From positions 1 through 64,000 of the forward strand of contig CANQBX010000013.1 in NCBI GenBank assembly GCA_947589095.1: a DNA stretch of 64,000 nucleotides. Direction: 5' to 3'. The notes beneath the pieces are model-generated. The model saw only the letters and a program-made list of their open reading frames with translations, ran no database searches and was not told the origin of the DNA. A program made the position numbers and the translations under genes. Source of the DNA: an uncultured Lachnospiraceae bacterium. Lineage in GTDB: Bacteria > Bacillota > Clostridia > Lachnospirales > Lachnospiraceae. Below are positions 55,594-64,000 of this stretch, piece by piece (positions within the stretch are counted from its first letter, which is position 1; the number at the start of each line of letters is the position of its first letter).

Positions 55594-57339
55594 TTATTTT
55601 TCGATTTCTTTAAGATCCGCCCGCGGCGCAGCAACCAGCGAATAATTCGTATGATAGATGACAAATCCCGGCGCGGCGCCGGCCACCTTGCGGATATGCT
55701 TTTTCTGGATATAGTCGATCTCCACCTTCTCATTTCCGCGGCCTTTGGAGTAGTAGGCGGCCAGAGCGCCGGCTTCCTCGAAGACGCGGTCGGGCAGTTC
55801 CCTTCCTTCCGTCTTCACGATCACATGGGAGCCGGGAATGCCTTTGGCGTGGAACCACCAGTCATTGCCGGAGGCCAGCTTGAAGGTCAGCTCTTCATTC
55901 TGATAATTGTTCTTGCCCACATAGATATGGAAGCCGTCGGAAGAGAGGTAGTGGAAGGGCCTGCTGGTGATCTTCGGTTTCTTACCGCCGGTGTTATGGC
56001 GGCGGATGTAGCCGTATTCGGTCAGTTCTTCCTTGATCTGGACCAGATCCTCTTCCTTTAAGGCGATCTCTAAGGACGTGGCGATGGACTCCAGATGGTC
56101 GATCTCGCCGCGGGTCGCGGCGGTCTGCTCCGTCAGGGCCTCGTAGGTGCGTTTCAGCTTATTGTACCGGTCAAAATATTTCTGGGAATTCTCGCGGGCC
56201 GTCAACTGCGGATCCAGCGGGATCTTAATTTCTTCATTGGTATAATAATTCAGGCATTTCAGTTCCTTCTCTCCGCCTGCCAGCTCGTAGCCGTAGGTGT
56301 TGAGAAGTTCGCCGTAGGTCTTATATTTATCCCTCTTATCCGTATCGCGGAGCTGCTTCTCCTGAAGCTCCAGCTTCTTATAGCTGCGCTCCAGCGCGGT
56401 CTGGACGATCTTCCGCAGATCCGTGGACTTCTGGCGGATGCGGACGACAGTGTCGCGGGAGGCGTAGTAGGCCTCGAGAAGCCGGCTTACAGAGGCGAAT
56501 TCCTGCGCATAATAGCCGCCGCCGTTATAACACGTCAGCGGCACCGACGCGAATTCCACCGGCTCGTCGTTCCGGTACACGATATTTGGCGTGAAGCGTC
56601 CCTCACGGACGTCCTCCATCATAAGCGTCAGCGTATGATAAAGGTGGGTCAGCTCCGCCGCCGACAGTTCATTGGCGGAGTGGTCCCCGTCGATGGAGGC
56701 CAGATGGCACAGTTCCAGCGCGACGATGGGGCTTAAGCCGGTCAGGGTCGAATAGAGCGCCTTCTGGACCGGCATGGGCGCGGCACTGATGCGCCGGGAG
56801 AATTCTTCCTCGGATACGGTCAGCGGATCCGCCTTCTCCACCGTCTGCGGGAGGAAATATTCCCGTCCCGGAAGTACTTCCCGCACGGAACTGATCTGGG
56901 CGGACACATGCTTGATGCTGTCCAGGATCACGCCGTCGTCCCGGCAGAAGATGATATTGCTGTGCTTGCCCATCAGCTCCACGATCAGCTTCTTGCGGCA
57001 CAGGTCGCCCATTTCATCCAGATGCTCGATGGTGAATTCGATGACCCGCTCCAGACCGGGCTGGCTCACGCTTACGATGCGGCCGCTGCCGATGTGCTTG
57101 CGAAGCAGCATGCAGAAATTGGGCGCGGTCAGCGGCCCCGGCTTGTTGCTTTCCGTAAAATAGATCAGCGGCAGGCTGGCGCTGGCCGACATCAGCACCC
57201 GGTAAGTGTCTTTATAATTTTTTATGGTAAATAGAAGCTCGTCCTTTTCGGGCTGGGCGATCTTGGTGATCTTGGCGCCTTCCAGGCTGTCTTTTAAGTC
57301 GCGGGTCAGGTTCGCGATCACGATTCCGTCAAATGCCAT
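55594..57339 (-). CDS. rqcH: Ribosome quality-control protein RqcH (NEMF family)
   Basis: A 581-residue protein of the FbpA/NFACT group. It has the N-terminal NFACT-N fold (MAFDGIVIANLTRDLKDSL), helix-hairpin-helix and coiled-coil middle parts (about 300-440) and a C-terminal NFACT-R domain (GFHIYVGKNNYQNEELTFKLASGNDWWFHAKGIPGSHVIV). It binds stalled 50S subunits and directs Ala-tailing of nascent chains. GGAGG precedes the ATG complementary to 57339. It follows a nitroreductase gene by about 40 bases. Confidence 0.94.
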   Translation of the reverse strand: MAFDGIVIANLTRDLKDSLEGAKITKIAQPEKDELLFTIKNYKDTYRVLMSASASLPLIYFTESNKPGPLTAPNFCMLLRKHIGSGRIVSVSQPGLERVIEFTIEHLDEMGDLCRKKLIVELMGKHSNIIFCRDDGVILDSIKHVSAQISSVREVLPGREYFLPQTVEKADPLTVSEEEFSRRISAAPMPVQKALYSTLTGLSPIVALELCHLASIDGDHSANELSAAELTHLYHTLTLMMEDVREGRFTPNIVYRNDEPVEFASVPLTCYNGGGYYAQEFASVSRLLEAYYASRDTVVRIRQKSTDLRKIVQTALERSYKKLELQEKQLRDTDKRDKYKTYGELLNTYGYELAGGEKELKCLNYYTNEEIKIPLDPQLTARENSQKYFDRYNKLKRTYEALTEQTAATRGEIDHLESIATSLEIALKEEDLVQIKEELTEYGYIRRHNTGGKKPKITSRPFHYLSSDGFHIYVGKNNYQNEELTFKLASGNDWWFHAKGIPGSHVIVKTEGRELPDRVFEEAGALAAYYSKGRGNEKVEIDYIQKKHIRKVAGAAPGFVIYHTNYSLVAAPRADLKEIEK

Positions 57340-57381
57340 TTATGATAAAACCTCCGTATTGCGCGGCGTGCGGCCGCGGCA

Positions 57382-57963
57382 TCATTTGATTTCTATGAAG
57401 TCTGAAGCTTTCCGTTTCGGTACATAGAAATTCTCATCCTCGTCCATATAGTAGTTCAGGCTGCCGGCCGCGTCCGGATCCACGACGGTGCTGCGGTGGG
57501 CGGGATAGCCGAAGGCGATCATGTACAGGATCTCCAGGGAAGGATCGACGGACAGGATCTCACGGATCTTATCCCGGTTGATATTGCCCATCATGCAGCT
57601 CCCCACGCCGTGATACCAGGCGGCGGCAATAATGTTGTCCATGGCCAGCCCGGCGTCCACGCCGAGACCGAAATCTTTCGCGTCCCTGTCGCAGAGAACG
57701 GCCCAGTACATGACCGGATGGCTGCCTTCCTTCGGGCGGCCCACGGCGTCGGTCAGGGCGGCGGCCCAGTAGGTGAAGGGGAAGATCTGTTCCACCAGTT
57801 CTTCTGAGCAGACTGCCAGATAGCGCAGCGGCTGCTTGTTGCCGGCGCAGGAGGCAAGTCTGGCCGCTTCCATCATGTCGTCGACGACCTGCCGCGGGAT
57901 CGGCCGGCTCTGGTCAAAACGGCGATAGGTCCGTTTGGTTTGTAAAAGTTCCATAATCTCCAT
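57382..57963 (-). CDS. Nitroreductase family flavoprotein
   Basis: A 193-residue FMN-dependent oxidoreductase. TKRTYRRFDQSRPI at the N-terminus and ARLASCAGNKQPLRYLA are the FMN contacts; DAGLAMDNIIAAAWYHGVGSCMMG is the conserved core. The physiological substrate is not predictable. The start complementary to 57963 follows GAGGTG. Likely co-transcribed with rqcH. Confidence 0.9.
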   Translation of the reverse strand: MEIMELLQTKRTYRRFDQSRPIPRQVVDDMMEAARLASCAGNKQPLRYLAVCSEELVEQIFPFTYWAAALTDAVGRPKEGSHPVMYWAVLCDRDAKDFGLGVDAGLAMDNIIAAAWYHGVGSCMMGNINRDKIREILSVDPSLEILYMIAFGYPAHRSTVVDPDAAGSLNYYMDEDENFYVPKRKASDFIEIK

Positions 57964-58010
57964 GATCGTTCACCTCGAATGATTTCTTATAATAAAACCC
58001 GGATATGCCC

Positions 58011-58039
58011 ATCATAGCACAGATATGAGAACCGCACAA
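58011..58039 (-). promoter_or_regulatory. Promoter of the nitroreductase-rqcH pair
   Basis: On the minus strand TTGTGC, 17-base spacer, TATGAT preceded by TGC (extended -10). Confidence 0.55.
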
Positions 58040-58141
58040 GTACCCGGCTGCCGGATACAGGCGGCAGAAAGCTCCGGCAGACCATAGGAACGGCAGGGCC
58101 CTGCGTCTTTTGCAAACCGCAGGAAACTTTTCCGCCCGATG

Positions 58142-58170
58142 TTGACTTCATTTTCCATTTGCCGTATAAT
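58142..58170 (+). promoter_or_regulatory. Promoter of the yicC-led series
   Basis: TTGACT, 17-base spacer, perfect TATAAT, about 35 bases before the yicC start. Confidence 0.8.
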
Positions 58171-58205
58171 GATATTTATCTATGAGGAAAGAGAGGAACC
58201 GCGAA

Positions 58206-59084
58206 ATGATCAAGAGTATGACGGGTTTCGGCAGATGTGAGAAGGTCACGGATCAGTACAAGATTTCCGTAGAGATCAAGTCGGTGAACCACCGCTATCT
58301 GGACATGAGCATCAAGATGCCGAAGAAGTTTAATTATTTCGAGGCCGCTCTCCGCAATTTACTGAAAAATGATATCCAGCGCGGCAAGGTGGACATTTTC
58401 ATCACCTATGAAGATTACACGACCCAGACCATGCAGCTTAAGTATAACGAGGGCCTGGCCGCGGAATACATGGAATATTTTAGGAAAATGAAGGAGCAGT
58501 TCGGCCTTGCAGACGATGTGACCGTGTCGCAGCTTGCGCGCATGCCGGAGGTCCTGACCATGGAGGAGACGCCGGAGGACGAGGAATCCATGTGGAAGCT
58601 GCTGTCCGGCGCGGTGGAGGAGGCCGCCGCAGGATTTGTGGAGACCCGCATCCGCGAGGGCGAACATCTGAAGAACGACCTGATCAGCAAGCTGGACGAG
58701 ATGCTCGGGCTGGTGGAGGAGATCGAGAACCGGTCGCCGTCCATCGTCGAGGAGTATCGGACCAGGCTGACCGAGAAGGTGAAGGAGCTTCTGGAGAACA
58801 ATACGGTGGATGAGTCCCGGATCGTGACCGAGACTACGATCTTCGCGGATAAGATCTGTGTGGACGAGGAGACGGTACGGCTCCGGAGCCATATCGCGGC
58901 CACCCGCAAGGAACTGGAGAACGGAGGAAGCGTAGGGCGGAAGCTGGATTTCATCGCGCAGGAGATGAACCGGGAGGCCAATACGATCCTTTCCAAGGCC
59001 AGCGACCTGGAGGTGTCCGGCAAGGCCATCGAGCTGAAGACCGGCATCGAGAAGATCCGGGAGCAGATCCAGAATATCGAGTGA
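58206..59084 (+). CDS. yicC: YicC family endoribonuclease-like protein
   Basis: A 292-residue protein with the invariant start MIKSMTGFGR, then VEIKSVNHRYLDMSIKMP and the C-terminal GRKLDFIAQEMNREANTILSKASD. YicC proteins have been linked to RNA cleavage and stationary-phase survival. AGAGG before 58206 marks the start; an ATG at 58182 would add eight unconserved residues. It precedes gmk and rpoZ, a conserved order in Firmicutes. Confidence 0.94.
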   Translation: MIKSMTGFGRCEKVTDQYKISVEIKSVNHRYLDMSIKMPKKFNYFEAALRNLLKNDIQRGKVDIFITYEDYTTQTMQLKYNEGLAAEYMEYFRKMKEQFGLADDVTVSQLARMPEVLTMEETPEDEESMWKLLSGAVEEAAAGFVETRIREGEHLKNDLISKLDEMLGLVEEIENRSPSIVEEYRTRLTEKVKELLENNTVDESRIVTETTIFADKICVDEETVRLRSHIAATRKELENGGSVGRKLDFIAQEMNREANTILSKASDLEVSGKAIELKTGIEKIREQIQNIE

Positions 59085-59126
59085 TGTGTTCCGGATCGCG
59101 GGATCGCGCGGCGCGGAGCAGTCCGC

Positions 59127-59176
59127 GGCATCGCGGCCAGAGCAAAGCATCGGCATCGCGGCCAGAGCAAAGCATC
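59127..59176 (+). repeat. Exact 25-base tandem duplication
   Basis: Two identical copies of a 25-base unit starting GGCATCGCGGCCAGAG (59127-59151, 59152-59176) lie between yicC and gmk. Confidence 0.9.
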
Positions 59177-59197
59177 GGAGGATAGGAGCATAAGGAT

Positions 59198-59818
59198 ATG
59201 AGCGATCAGGGAATATTGGCGGTAGTGTCGGGGTTCTCCGGCGCAGGCAAGGGGACTCTCATGAAGGAACTTCTGCGCCGGTACGATAACTACGCGCTTT
59301 CCATCTCCGCCACTACCCGAAGCCCCAGGGAAGGCGAGGTACACGGCCGGGAGTATTTCTTTGTGACGGAAGAGGAATTCGACCGGATGGTCCGGGAGGA
59401 GGAGCTGCTCGAATACGCCAGGTATGTGAAGCATTCCTACGGAACCCCGAAGAGCTACGTGCTGGAGCAGCTGCAGGCGGGGAAGGACGTGATTCTGGAG
59501 ATCGAGATCCAGGGCGCGCTGAAGGTGAAGGAGGAGTTCCCGGACACGCTGCTGCTGTTCGTATCGGCGCCGGACGCGGCGGAGCTTAGGCGCCGCCTGA
59601 CGGGCAGAGGCTCCGAGAGCGGGGAGGTCATCCGCGAGCGGCTTGCGCGGGCGAAGGAGGAAGCGGAAGGCATGGACCGCTATGACTATCTGCTGATCAA
59701 CGACGATCTGGACGCCTGCGTCGAGGAGATGCACCGGATCATCCAGGCGCAGCACGCCAGGATGAGCAATAACCGGCGGTTCGTCGAGAGGATCCGCGCG
59801 GAACTGGCGGAGTGCTGA
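59198..59818 (+). CDS. gmk: Guanylate kinase
   Basis: A 206-residue nucleotide kinase turning GMP into GDP. P-loop GFSGAGKGT, GMP-binding SATTRSPREGEVHGREYFFV and YGTPKSYV, and Arg-rich lid LTGRGSE. The usual small remA gene between yicC and gmk is absent here. Confidence 0.96.
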   Translation: MSDQGILAVVSGFSGAGKGTLMKELLRRYDNYALSISATTRSPREGEVHGREYFFVTEEEFDRMVREEELLEYARYVKHSYGTPKSYVLEQLQAGKDVILEIEIQGALKVKEEFPDTLLLFVSAPDAAELRRRLTGRGSESGEVIRERLARAKEEAEGMDRYDYLLINDDLDACVEEMHRIIQAQHARMSNNRRFVERIRAELAEC

Positions 59819-59863
59819 AACTATAAGACTATAACAATGCATCAAAGAGAGGAGCATTTATCT

Positions 59864-60220
59864 ATGTTACATCCATCTTACCATGATCTGATCCAGGCAG
59901 TTAACAGCGGTGTGGAGCCGGGCGAGGAGCCGGTGGTCCAGAGCCGTTATTCGATCGTGATCGCGACCGCCAAGCGGGCGCGCCAGCTGATCGCAGGCGA
60001 GGACGCCATGGTTCCGTCCGCCGGACGGAAGCCGCTTTCCGTGGCTGTGGATGAGCTGTACCGCCAGAAGGTGAAGATCGTCAGCGAGGACGATACCGCC
60101 GACGATGAGCCGATGGCAGCCGCGGCGGATACCGCGGAAATAGACGCGGCGGATACCGGAGAGGCGGATGCGGCGGACATCGCCGCGGACGACGAGGATC
60201 TTTCGGAAGTGACCGAGTAG
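59864..60220 (+). CDS. rpoZ: RNA polymerase omega subunit
   Basis: A 118-residue protein. The first ~75 residues match omega (MLHPSYHDLIQAV, SRYSIVIATAKRARQL, KPLSVAVDELYRQKVKI); the rest is a long Asp/Ala/Glu-rich tail. It helps assemble RNA polymerase. The ATG at 59864 has AGGAG ten bases upstream; an ATG at 59837 is less likely. Confidence 0.93.
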   Translation: MLHPSYHDLIQAVNSGVEPGEEPVVQSRYSIVIATAKRARQLIAGEDAMVPSAGRKPLSVAVDELYRQKVKIVSEDDTADDEPMAAAADTAEIDAADTGEADAADIAADDEDLSEVTE

Positions 60221-60281
60221 GGACCGGGTGTTTCCCGGCTCACGGAGACCGCTTCCTTAGAGATCAGAACGAGGAGCAACC

Positions 60282-61619
60282 ATGAAGATACTTTGCATTT
60301 CCCTGGGCTGCGACAAGAACCTGGTAGATACGGAAAAGATGCTTGGCCTTCTGCGCGGCGGCGGATATGAATTCACCGACGACGAGGCGGAGGCCGACGC
60401 GATCCTTATCAATACCTGCTGTTTCATCGGCGACGCCAAGGAAGAAAGCGTGAATACGATTCTGGAGATGGCCCAGTGGCGCACCGCAGGCCCCTGTAAG
60501 GCGCTGATCGTCACCGGCTGCCTGGCCCAGCGCTACCGGGACGAGATCCTTACGGAGATTCCGGAGGTGGACGCGGTGGTGGGCACATCGGCTTACGACG
60601 CGATCGCCGAAGTGCTTGACAGGGCTTTGAGAGGAGAGAAATCCAGGCGCTTTTCTGATATCAACGCGCTTCCTAAGATTGAGACGGACCGCATCGTGAC
60701 CACAGGCGGCTACTACGCGTTCCTGAAGATCGCGGAGGGTTGCGACAAGCGCTGCACCTACTGCATCATTCCCAGCCTGCGGGGCAGCTACCGAAGCGTT
60801 CCGATGGAAGAGCTTCTGGACGAGGCGAGGACGCTTGCGCGGCAGGGCGTGAAGGAACTGATCCTGGTGGCCCAGGAGACGACGCTTTACGGCGCGGATC
60901 TGTATGGGGAGAAATCCCTTCCGCGGCTTCTGCGGGAGCTTTGCCGTATCCCGGGCATCCAGTGGATCCGGATCCAGTACTGCTACCCGGAGGAGATCAC
61001 GGAAGAACTGATCGACGTGATCGCCGAGGAAGAGAAGATCTGCCATTATCTGGATCTGCCGATCCAGCACGCCAGCGACCGGATCTTAAAGCGCATGGGC
61101 CGGCGTACCACGCAGGAAAGCCTGCGGCAGATCGTAGGGCACCTGCGGGAGCGGATCCCGGATATCGCGCTCCGCACCACGCTGATCTCCGGTTTCCCGG
61201 GAGAGACGCAGGAGGATCACGAGATCCTGATGGATTTTGTAAATGATATGGAATTCGAGCGGCTGGGCGTTTTCGCCTATTCGCAGGAAGAAGATACGCC
61301 GGCGGCCTCCTTCCCGGACCAGATTCCGGAAGAGGTGAAGGAGGAGCGGCGGGACGAGGTCATGGAGCTTCAGCAGGAGATCGCCTTTGACAAATCGGAA
61401 GCGATGGTGGGGCGCGTGCTGGAAGTGCTGATCGAAGGCAAGGTGGCCGACGAGAACGCCTACGTAGGGCGAACCTATATGGACGCGCCCGGCGTGGACG
61501 GTCTGCTGTTCGTGAATACGGACGAGGAGCTGATGACCGGCGATTTCGTCCGGGTGAAGGTGACGGGAGCGGCCGAGTATGACCTGATCGGGGAGATCTG
61601 TGAGGAGGGGAGCCTATGA
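60282..61619 (+). CDS. rimO: Ribosomal protein S12 methylthiotransferase
   Basis: A 445-residue radical SAM enzyme. The N-terminal cluster cysteines are in SLGCDKN, NTCCFI and TGCLAQ; the radical SAM cluster is CDKRCTYC; a C-terminal TRAM domain ends the protein. The GCDKN start and overall pattern favour RimO over MiaB. It methylthiolates Asp of S12. Its stop overlaps the pgsA start (ATGA). Confidence 0.95.
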   Translation: MKILCISLGCDKNLVDTEKMLGLLRGGGYEFTDDEAEADAILINTCCFIGDAKEESVNTILEMAQWRTAGPCKALIVTGCLAQRYRDEILTEIPEVDAVVGTSAYDAIAEVLDRALRGEKSRRFSDINALPKIETDRIVTTGGYYAFLKIAEGCDKRCTYCIIPSLRGSYRSVPMEELLDEARTLARQGVKELILVAQETTLYGADLYGEKSLPRLLRELCRIPGIQWIRIQYCYPEEITEELIDVIAEEEKICHYLDLPIQHASDRILKRMGRRTTQESLRQIVGHLRERIPDIALRTTLISGFPGETQEDHEILMDFVNDMEFERLGVFAYSQEEDTPAASFPDQIPEEVKEERRDEVMELQQEIAFDKSEAMVGRVLEVLIEGKVADENAYVGRTYMDAPGVDGLLFVNTDEELMTGDFVRVKVTGAAEYDLIGEICEEGSL

Positions 61620-62197
61620 ATCTGCCTAACAAATTAACGATTTTCCGTGTAATTCTGATCGTGCCCTTTGTGCTGCTTCTTCTGGGCAGCCATCAGCAGT
61701 GGGGGTGGTTTATGGCGCTTTTCGGCGGGATCCTGGAGTATGTGGACTACATCGCCGTCGCCATTTTCATCATCGCCAGTCTGACGGACATGCTGGACGG
61801 CAAGATTGCCAGGAAGTATAATCTGGTCACGAACTTCGGCAAGTTTATGGACCCGCTGGCGGATAAGCTTCTGGTCTGTTCGGCGCTCATCTGCCTGGTG
61901 GAGATGGGGCGTCTTCCGGCCTGGATGGTCATCGTCATCATCAGCCGCGAGTTTATTATCAGCGGCTTTCGTCTGGTAGCCTCCGACAACGGCGTGGTCA
62001 TCGCAGCCAGCTACTGGGGGAAGTTCAAGACTACCTTCCAGATGATCGCCGTGATCCTGCTGATCGTGAATTTCAAGGCAGGCTTCATGCAGCTTCTGAC
62101 AACGCTCTGCGTCTGGATCGCCCTGATCCTGACCGTAGTGTCGTTGGTGGATTATATCGCTAAGAATCACAGGGTACTTACGGAAGGGAGCATGTGA
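61616..62197 (+). CDS. pgsA: CDP-diacylglycerol-glycerol-3-phosphate phosphatidyltransferase
   Basis: A 193-residue membrane enzyme of phosphatidylglycerol synthesis. The CDP-alcohol motif is complete: DMLDGKIARKYNLVTNFGKFMDPLADK (DG, AR, G, D, D; read in two parts around residues 61-87). Several hydrophobic helices surround it. It overlaps rimO by four bases and precedes cinA by one. Confidence 0.95.
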   Translation: MNLPNKLTIFRVILIVPFVLLLLGSHQQWGWFMALFGGILEYVDYIAVAIFIIASLTDMLDGKIARKYNLVTNFGKFMDPLADKLLVCSALICLVEMGRLPAWMVIVIISREFIISGFRLVASDNGVVIAASYWGKFKTTFQMIAVILLIVNFKAGFMQLLTTLCVWIALILTVVSLVDYIAKNHRVLTEGSM

Positions 62198-62198
62198 G

Positions 62199-63446
62199 AT
62201 GACAGCGGAACTGATCTCGGTGGGCACCGAGATCCTTATGGGCAATATCGTGAATACCAACGCCCAGTACCTGGCCGCCCAGTGTGCCGGCCTGGGCCTG
62301 TCCATGTACCATCAGACCGTGGTGGGAGACAATGAAGAGCGGCTCGCCGGGGCGGTCCGGACGGCGCTTGACCGGTCCGATGTGGTGATCCTGTCCGGCG
62401 GTCTCGGGCCGACGGAGGACGATCTGACCCGGGAGACCTGCGCGAAGGTCCTGGAGATGCCGCTTGAGCCGGACGAGCATACGAAGGAGCGGATCCGGGA
62501 GTATTTTAAGAACAGCACGTTCAAGGAGATCCCCGACAATAACTGGCGCCAGGCCATGGTTCCCCACGGAGCCGCGGTTCTCGATAATGAAAACGGCACC
62601 GCGCCCGGCCTGATCCTGGAGAAGAACGGCAAATGCGCGATCCTTCTGCCGGGTCCGCCGAACGAACTGATCCCGATGTTTGAGGAAAAGGTGGTTCCGT
62701 ATCTGCAGAGGAAGCAGCCGGAGCTTCTCATTTCCCAGATGGTGAAGATCTGCGGCGTGGGCGAGAGCAAGGTGGAGAGCGAGCTTCTGGACCTGATCGA
62801 CGCCCAGACCAATCCGACCATCGCCACCTACGCGAAGGTAGGCGAGGTTCACCTGCGCGTCACCGCCAGGGCAGCGAACGCCGAAGAGGGCGAGAAGCTT
62901 CTGCGGCCGGTGGTGAAGGAGATCCGCAGGCGGTTCGGAACGGCGGTCTATACGACCCGCGAGGACGAGACGCTGGAGATGGCGGTCGTCCGCCTTCTTA
63001 AGAAGTACGAGCTGACCGTGACTACGGCCGAATCCTGCACCGGCGGCATGCTGGCCGCCCGGATCGTAAATGTGCCCGGCGCGTCGGAGGTATTCCGCCA
63101 GGGTCTGGTAACCTATTCGAATAAAGCCAAACGCCGGCTCCTGGACGTGAACAAGTCGACCCTTAAGAAGTATGGCGCTGTCAGCAAGGAGACCGTGAAG
63201 GAGATGGCCACCGGCGGCGTGTTCGCGTCGGACGCGGACGCCTGCGTGGCGGTCACCGGTATCGCGGGGCCGGACAGCGAGGAGGACAAGCCGGTTGGCC
63301 TGGTCTATATCGGCTGCTGTATGAAGGATAAGGTCGAGGTGGAGAAATACCAGTTCAAAGGCAGCCGCCAGAAGGTGCGGGAGCAGGCCGTCGTGAAAGG
63401 ACTGGATCTGCTGCGGCGGTGCATTCTGGAGAGCTGCGCGAAGTAA
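62199..63446 (+). CDS. cinA: CinA family protein (ADP-ribose pyrophosphatase / NMN deamidase)
   Basis: A 415-residue two-domain protein. The N-terminal MoaB/MogA-like domain shows VGTEILMGNIVNTNAQYLA, SGGLGPTEDDLTRE and LLPGPPNELIPMF; the C-terminal PncC-like domain shows TTAESCTGGMLAARI and AVTGIAGPDS. It is linked to NMN recycling and, in competent species, DNA uptake. Complete, following pgsA by one base. Confidence 0.95.
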   Translation: MTAELISVGTEILMGNIVNTNAQYLAAQCAGLGLSMYHQTVVGDNEERLAGAVRTALDRSDVVILSGGLGPTEDDLTRETCAKVLEMPLEPDEHTKERIREYFKNSTFKEIPDNNWRQAMVPHGAAVLDNENGTAPGLILEKNGKCAILLPGPPNELIPMFEEKVVPYLQRKQPELLISQMVKICGVGESKVESELLDLIDAQTNPTIATYAKVGEVHLRVTARAANAEEGEKLLRPVVKEIRRRFGTAVYTTREDETLEMAVVRLLKKYELTVTTAESCTGGMLAARIVNVPGASEVFRQGLVTYSNKAKRRLLDVNKSTLKKYGAVSKETVKEMATGGVFASDADACVAVTGIAGPDSEEDKPVGLVYIGCCMKDKVEVEKYQFKGSRQKVREQAVVKGLDLLRRCILESCAK

Positions 63447-63521
63447 ATATCTGCGCGGTCGGAGGGATTGTGCAGTCAATGCGGGCCGCGCAGGAAACAA
63501 AGAACATGGAGGACATGGATT

Positions 63522-64000
63522 TTGGAAACCCATGAGAGAAAGCGATTGATGTCGTCCGCCTACCGCTACGCGTTCTCGCGGCTGGCGCTCAATTACTATA
63601 CATTCTGCGAGATGATGCTGGAATCCCCGGCCATGGCGGAGGACATCCGCGCCGGGGAGAAGGAATTCGGGCAGCTGCTGGACGGTTTCCTGAACGGGGA
63701 GGACCGGACGGCCGGAACGGACGCGCTGCGCGGCCGGACCATGAAGGAGATGGAGCTCCTGGCGTCCTACGCCGACTGCTATACGGTCTATGAATACGTG
63801 CTGAACCGGCTGGAGCGGCGTTTTGTGGAGATGGAAGCGCCGAAGGAGACCCCGGAGGAATTCGCCGACCGGGTCGTGGAGCGCCTGCGCGCCTCCAGGG
63901 ATTCGGTGATCCTGGACAGCGGCATGCGCAGCGTGGTAGCGCAGCTGCCTGTCCGCTATACCCGCCAGAAATTCTACGGCCTGGTCATGGATAAGCTGAC
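63522..64000 (+). CDS. Unrecognised protein, cut by the window end
   Basis: An open frame runs from TTG 63522 (GGAGG at 63508-63512, nine bases upstream) to the last base, 159 codons. An in-frame ATG lies at 63549. The visible part is helical and mixed-charge (SSAYRYAFSRLALNYYTFCEMM, then MKEMELLASYADCYTVYEYVLNRLERRF and DSGMRSVVAQLPVRYTRQKFY). I do not recognise the family with confidence; it may be one of the unnamed Lachnospiraceae DUF proteins. Codon use matches the housekeeping genes around it. Confidence 0.7.
   Translation, partial: METHERKRLMSSAYRYAFSRLALNYYTFCEMMLESPAMAEDIRAGEKEFGQLLDGFLNGEDRTAGTDALRGRTMKEMELLASYADCYTVYEYVLNRLERRFVEMEAPKETPEEFADRVVERLRASRDSVILDSGMRSVVAQLPVRYTRQKFYGLVMDKL

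Overview
The window reads as chromosomal DNA of a low-GC-phylum but fairly GC-rich anaerobe, most likely a Lachnospiraceae-type Clostridium relative. Pointers are the DUF1540, DUF3842 and DUF5662 proteins, a Hsp33, a ThrH-type phosphatase, a PASTA kinase/PP2C pair inside the rlmN-rsgA-rpe-thiN cluster, TepA next to FtsK/SpoIIIE, strong AGGAGG ribosome binding sites with frequent GTG and TTG starts, and TTGnnn-17-TATAAT promoters. No rRNA, tRNA, CRISPR array, insertion sequence or complete phage gene was seen.

Layout. 0.1-7.5 kb: a methyltransferase, a DUF1540 protein, a heterodimeric ABC exporter, DUF3842, and an ECF transporter S component coupled to a small nucleoside-kinase-like protein. 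7.5-8.5 kb: a gene-poor stretch with a set of related hairpins, a small XRE regulator and a possible minus-strand non-coding transcript. 8.5-16.8 kb: a distinctly more AT-rich accessory island holding a WYL-domain regulator, a dynamin-like GTPase, a tail-anchored small protein, a large HerA/DUF87-type ATPase with an unusual Gly/Ser/Thr-rich middle, an HNH-type nuclease toxin and a likely immunity protein. The four genes from the GTPase to the toxin overlap and the series ends at a strong terminator. 16.9-17.2 kb holds scraps of broken genes. 17.3-27 kb: SEC-C protein, methyltransferase, hslO, cold-shock protein, DUF5662, tepA, ftsK and fhs. 27.4-43.6 kb: a long co-directional housekeeping series murE-like, murF, priA, def, fmt, Zn-peptidase, rsmB, rlmN, PP2C, prkC, rsgA, rpe, thiN, pyridoxal-kinase-like. 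43.9-46.8 kb: a minus-strand group (amidohydrolase, alpha/beta hydrolase, coiled-coil protein). 47.1-52 kb: a secreted GH53 galactanase lipoprotein followed by a GH35 beta-galactosidase, a small galactan-use locus. 52.2-55.5 kb: serS, thrH-like, TauE/SafE permease. 55.6-58 kb, minus strand: nitroreductase and rqcH. 58.2-64 kb: yicC, gmk, rpoZ, rimO, pgsA, cinA and a gene cut by the window end.

The most interesting part is the 8.4-16.8 kb island. Its gene set (WYL control, dynamin-like membrane GTPase, HerA-like motor, coupled nuclease toxin and immunity protein) suggests an NTP-driven conflict system, either toxin export to neighbours or an internal defence system. I do not recognise it as a named system. 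Its function here is inference from domains and gene order only.
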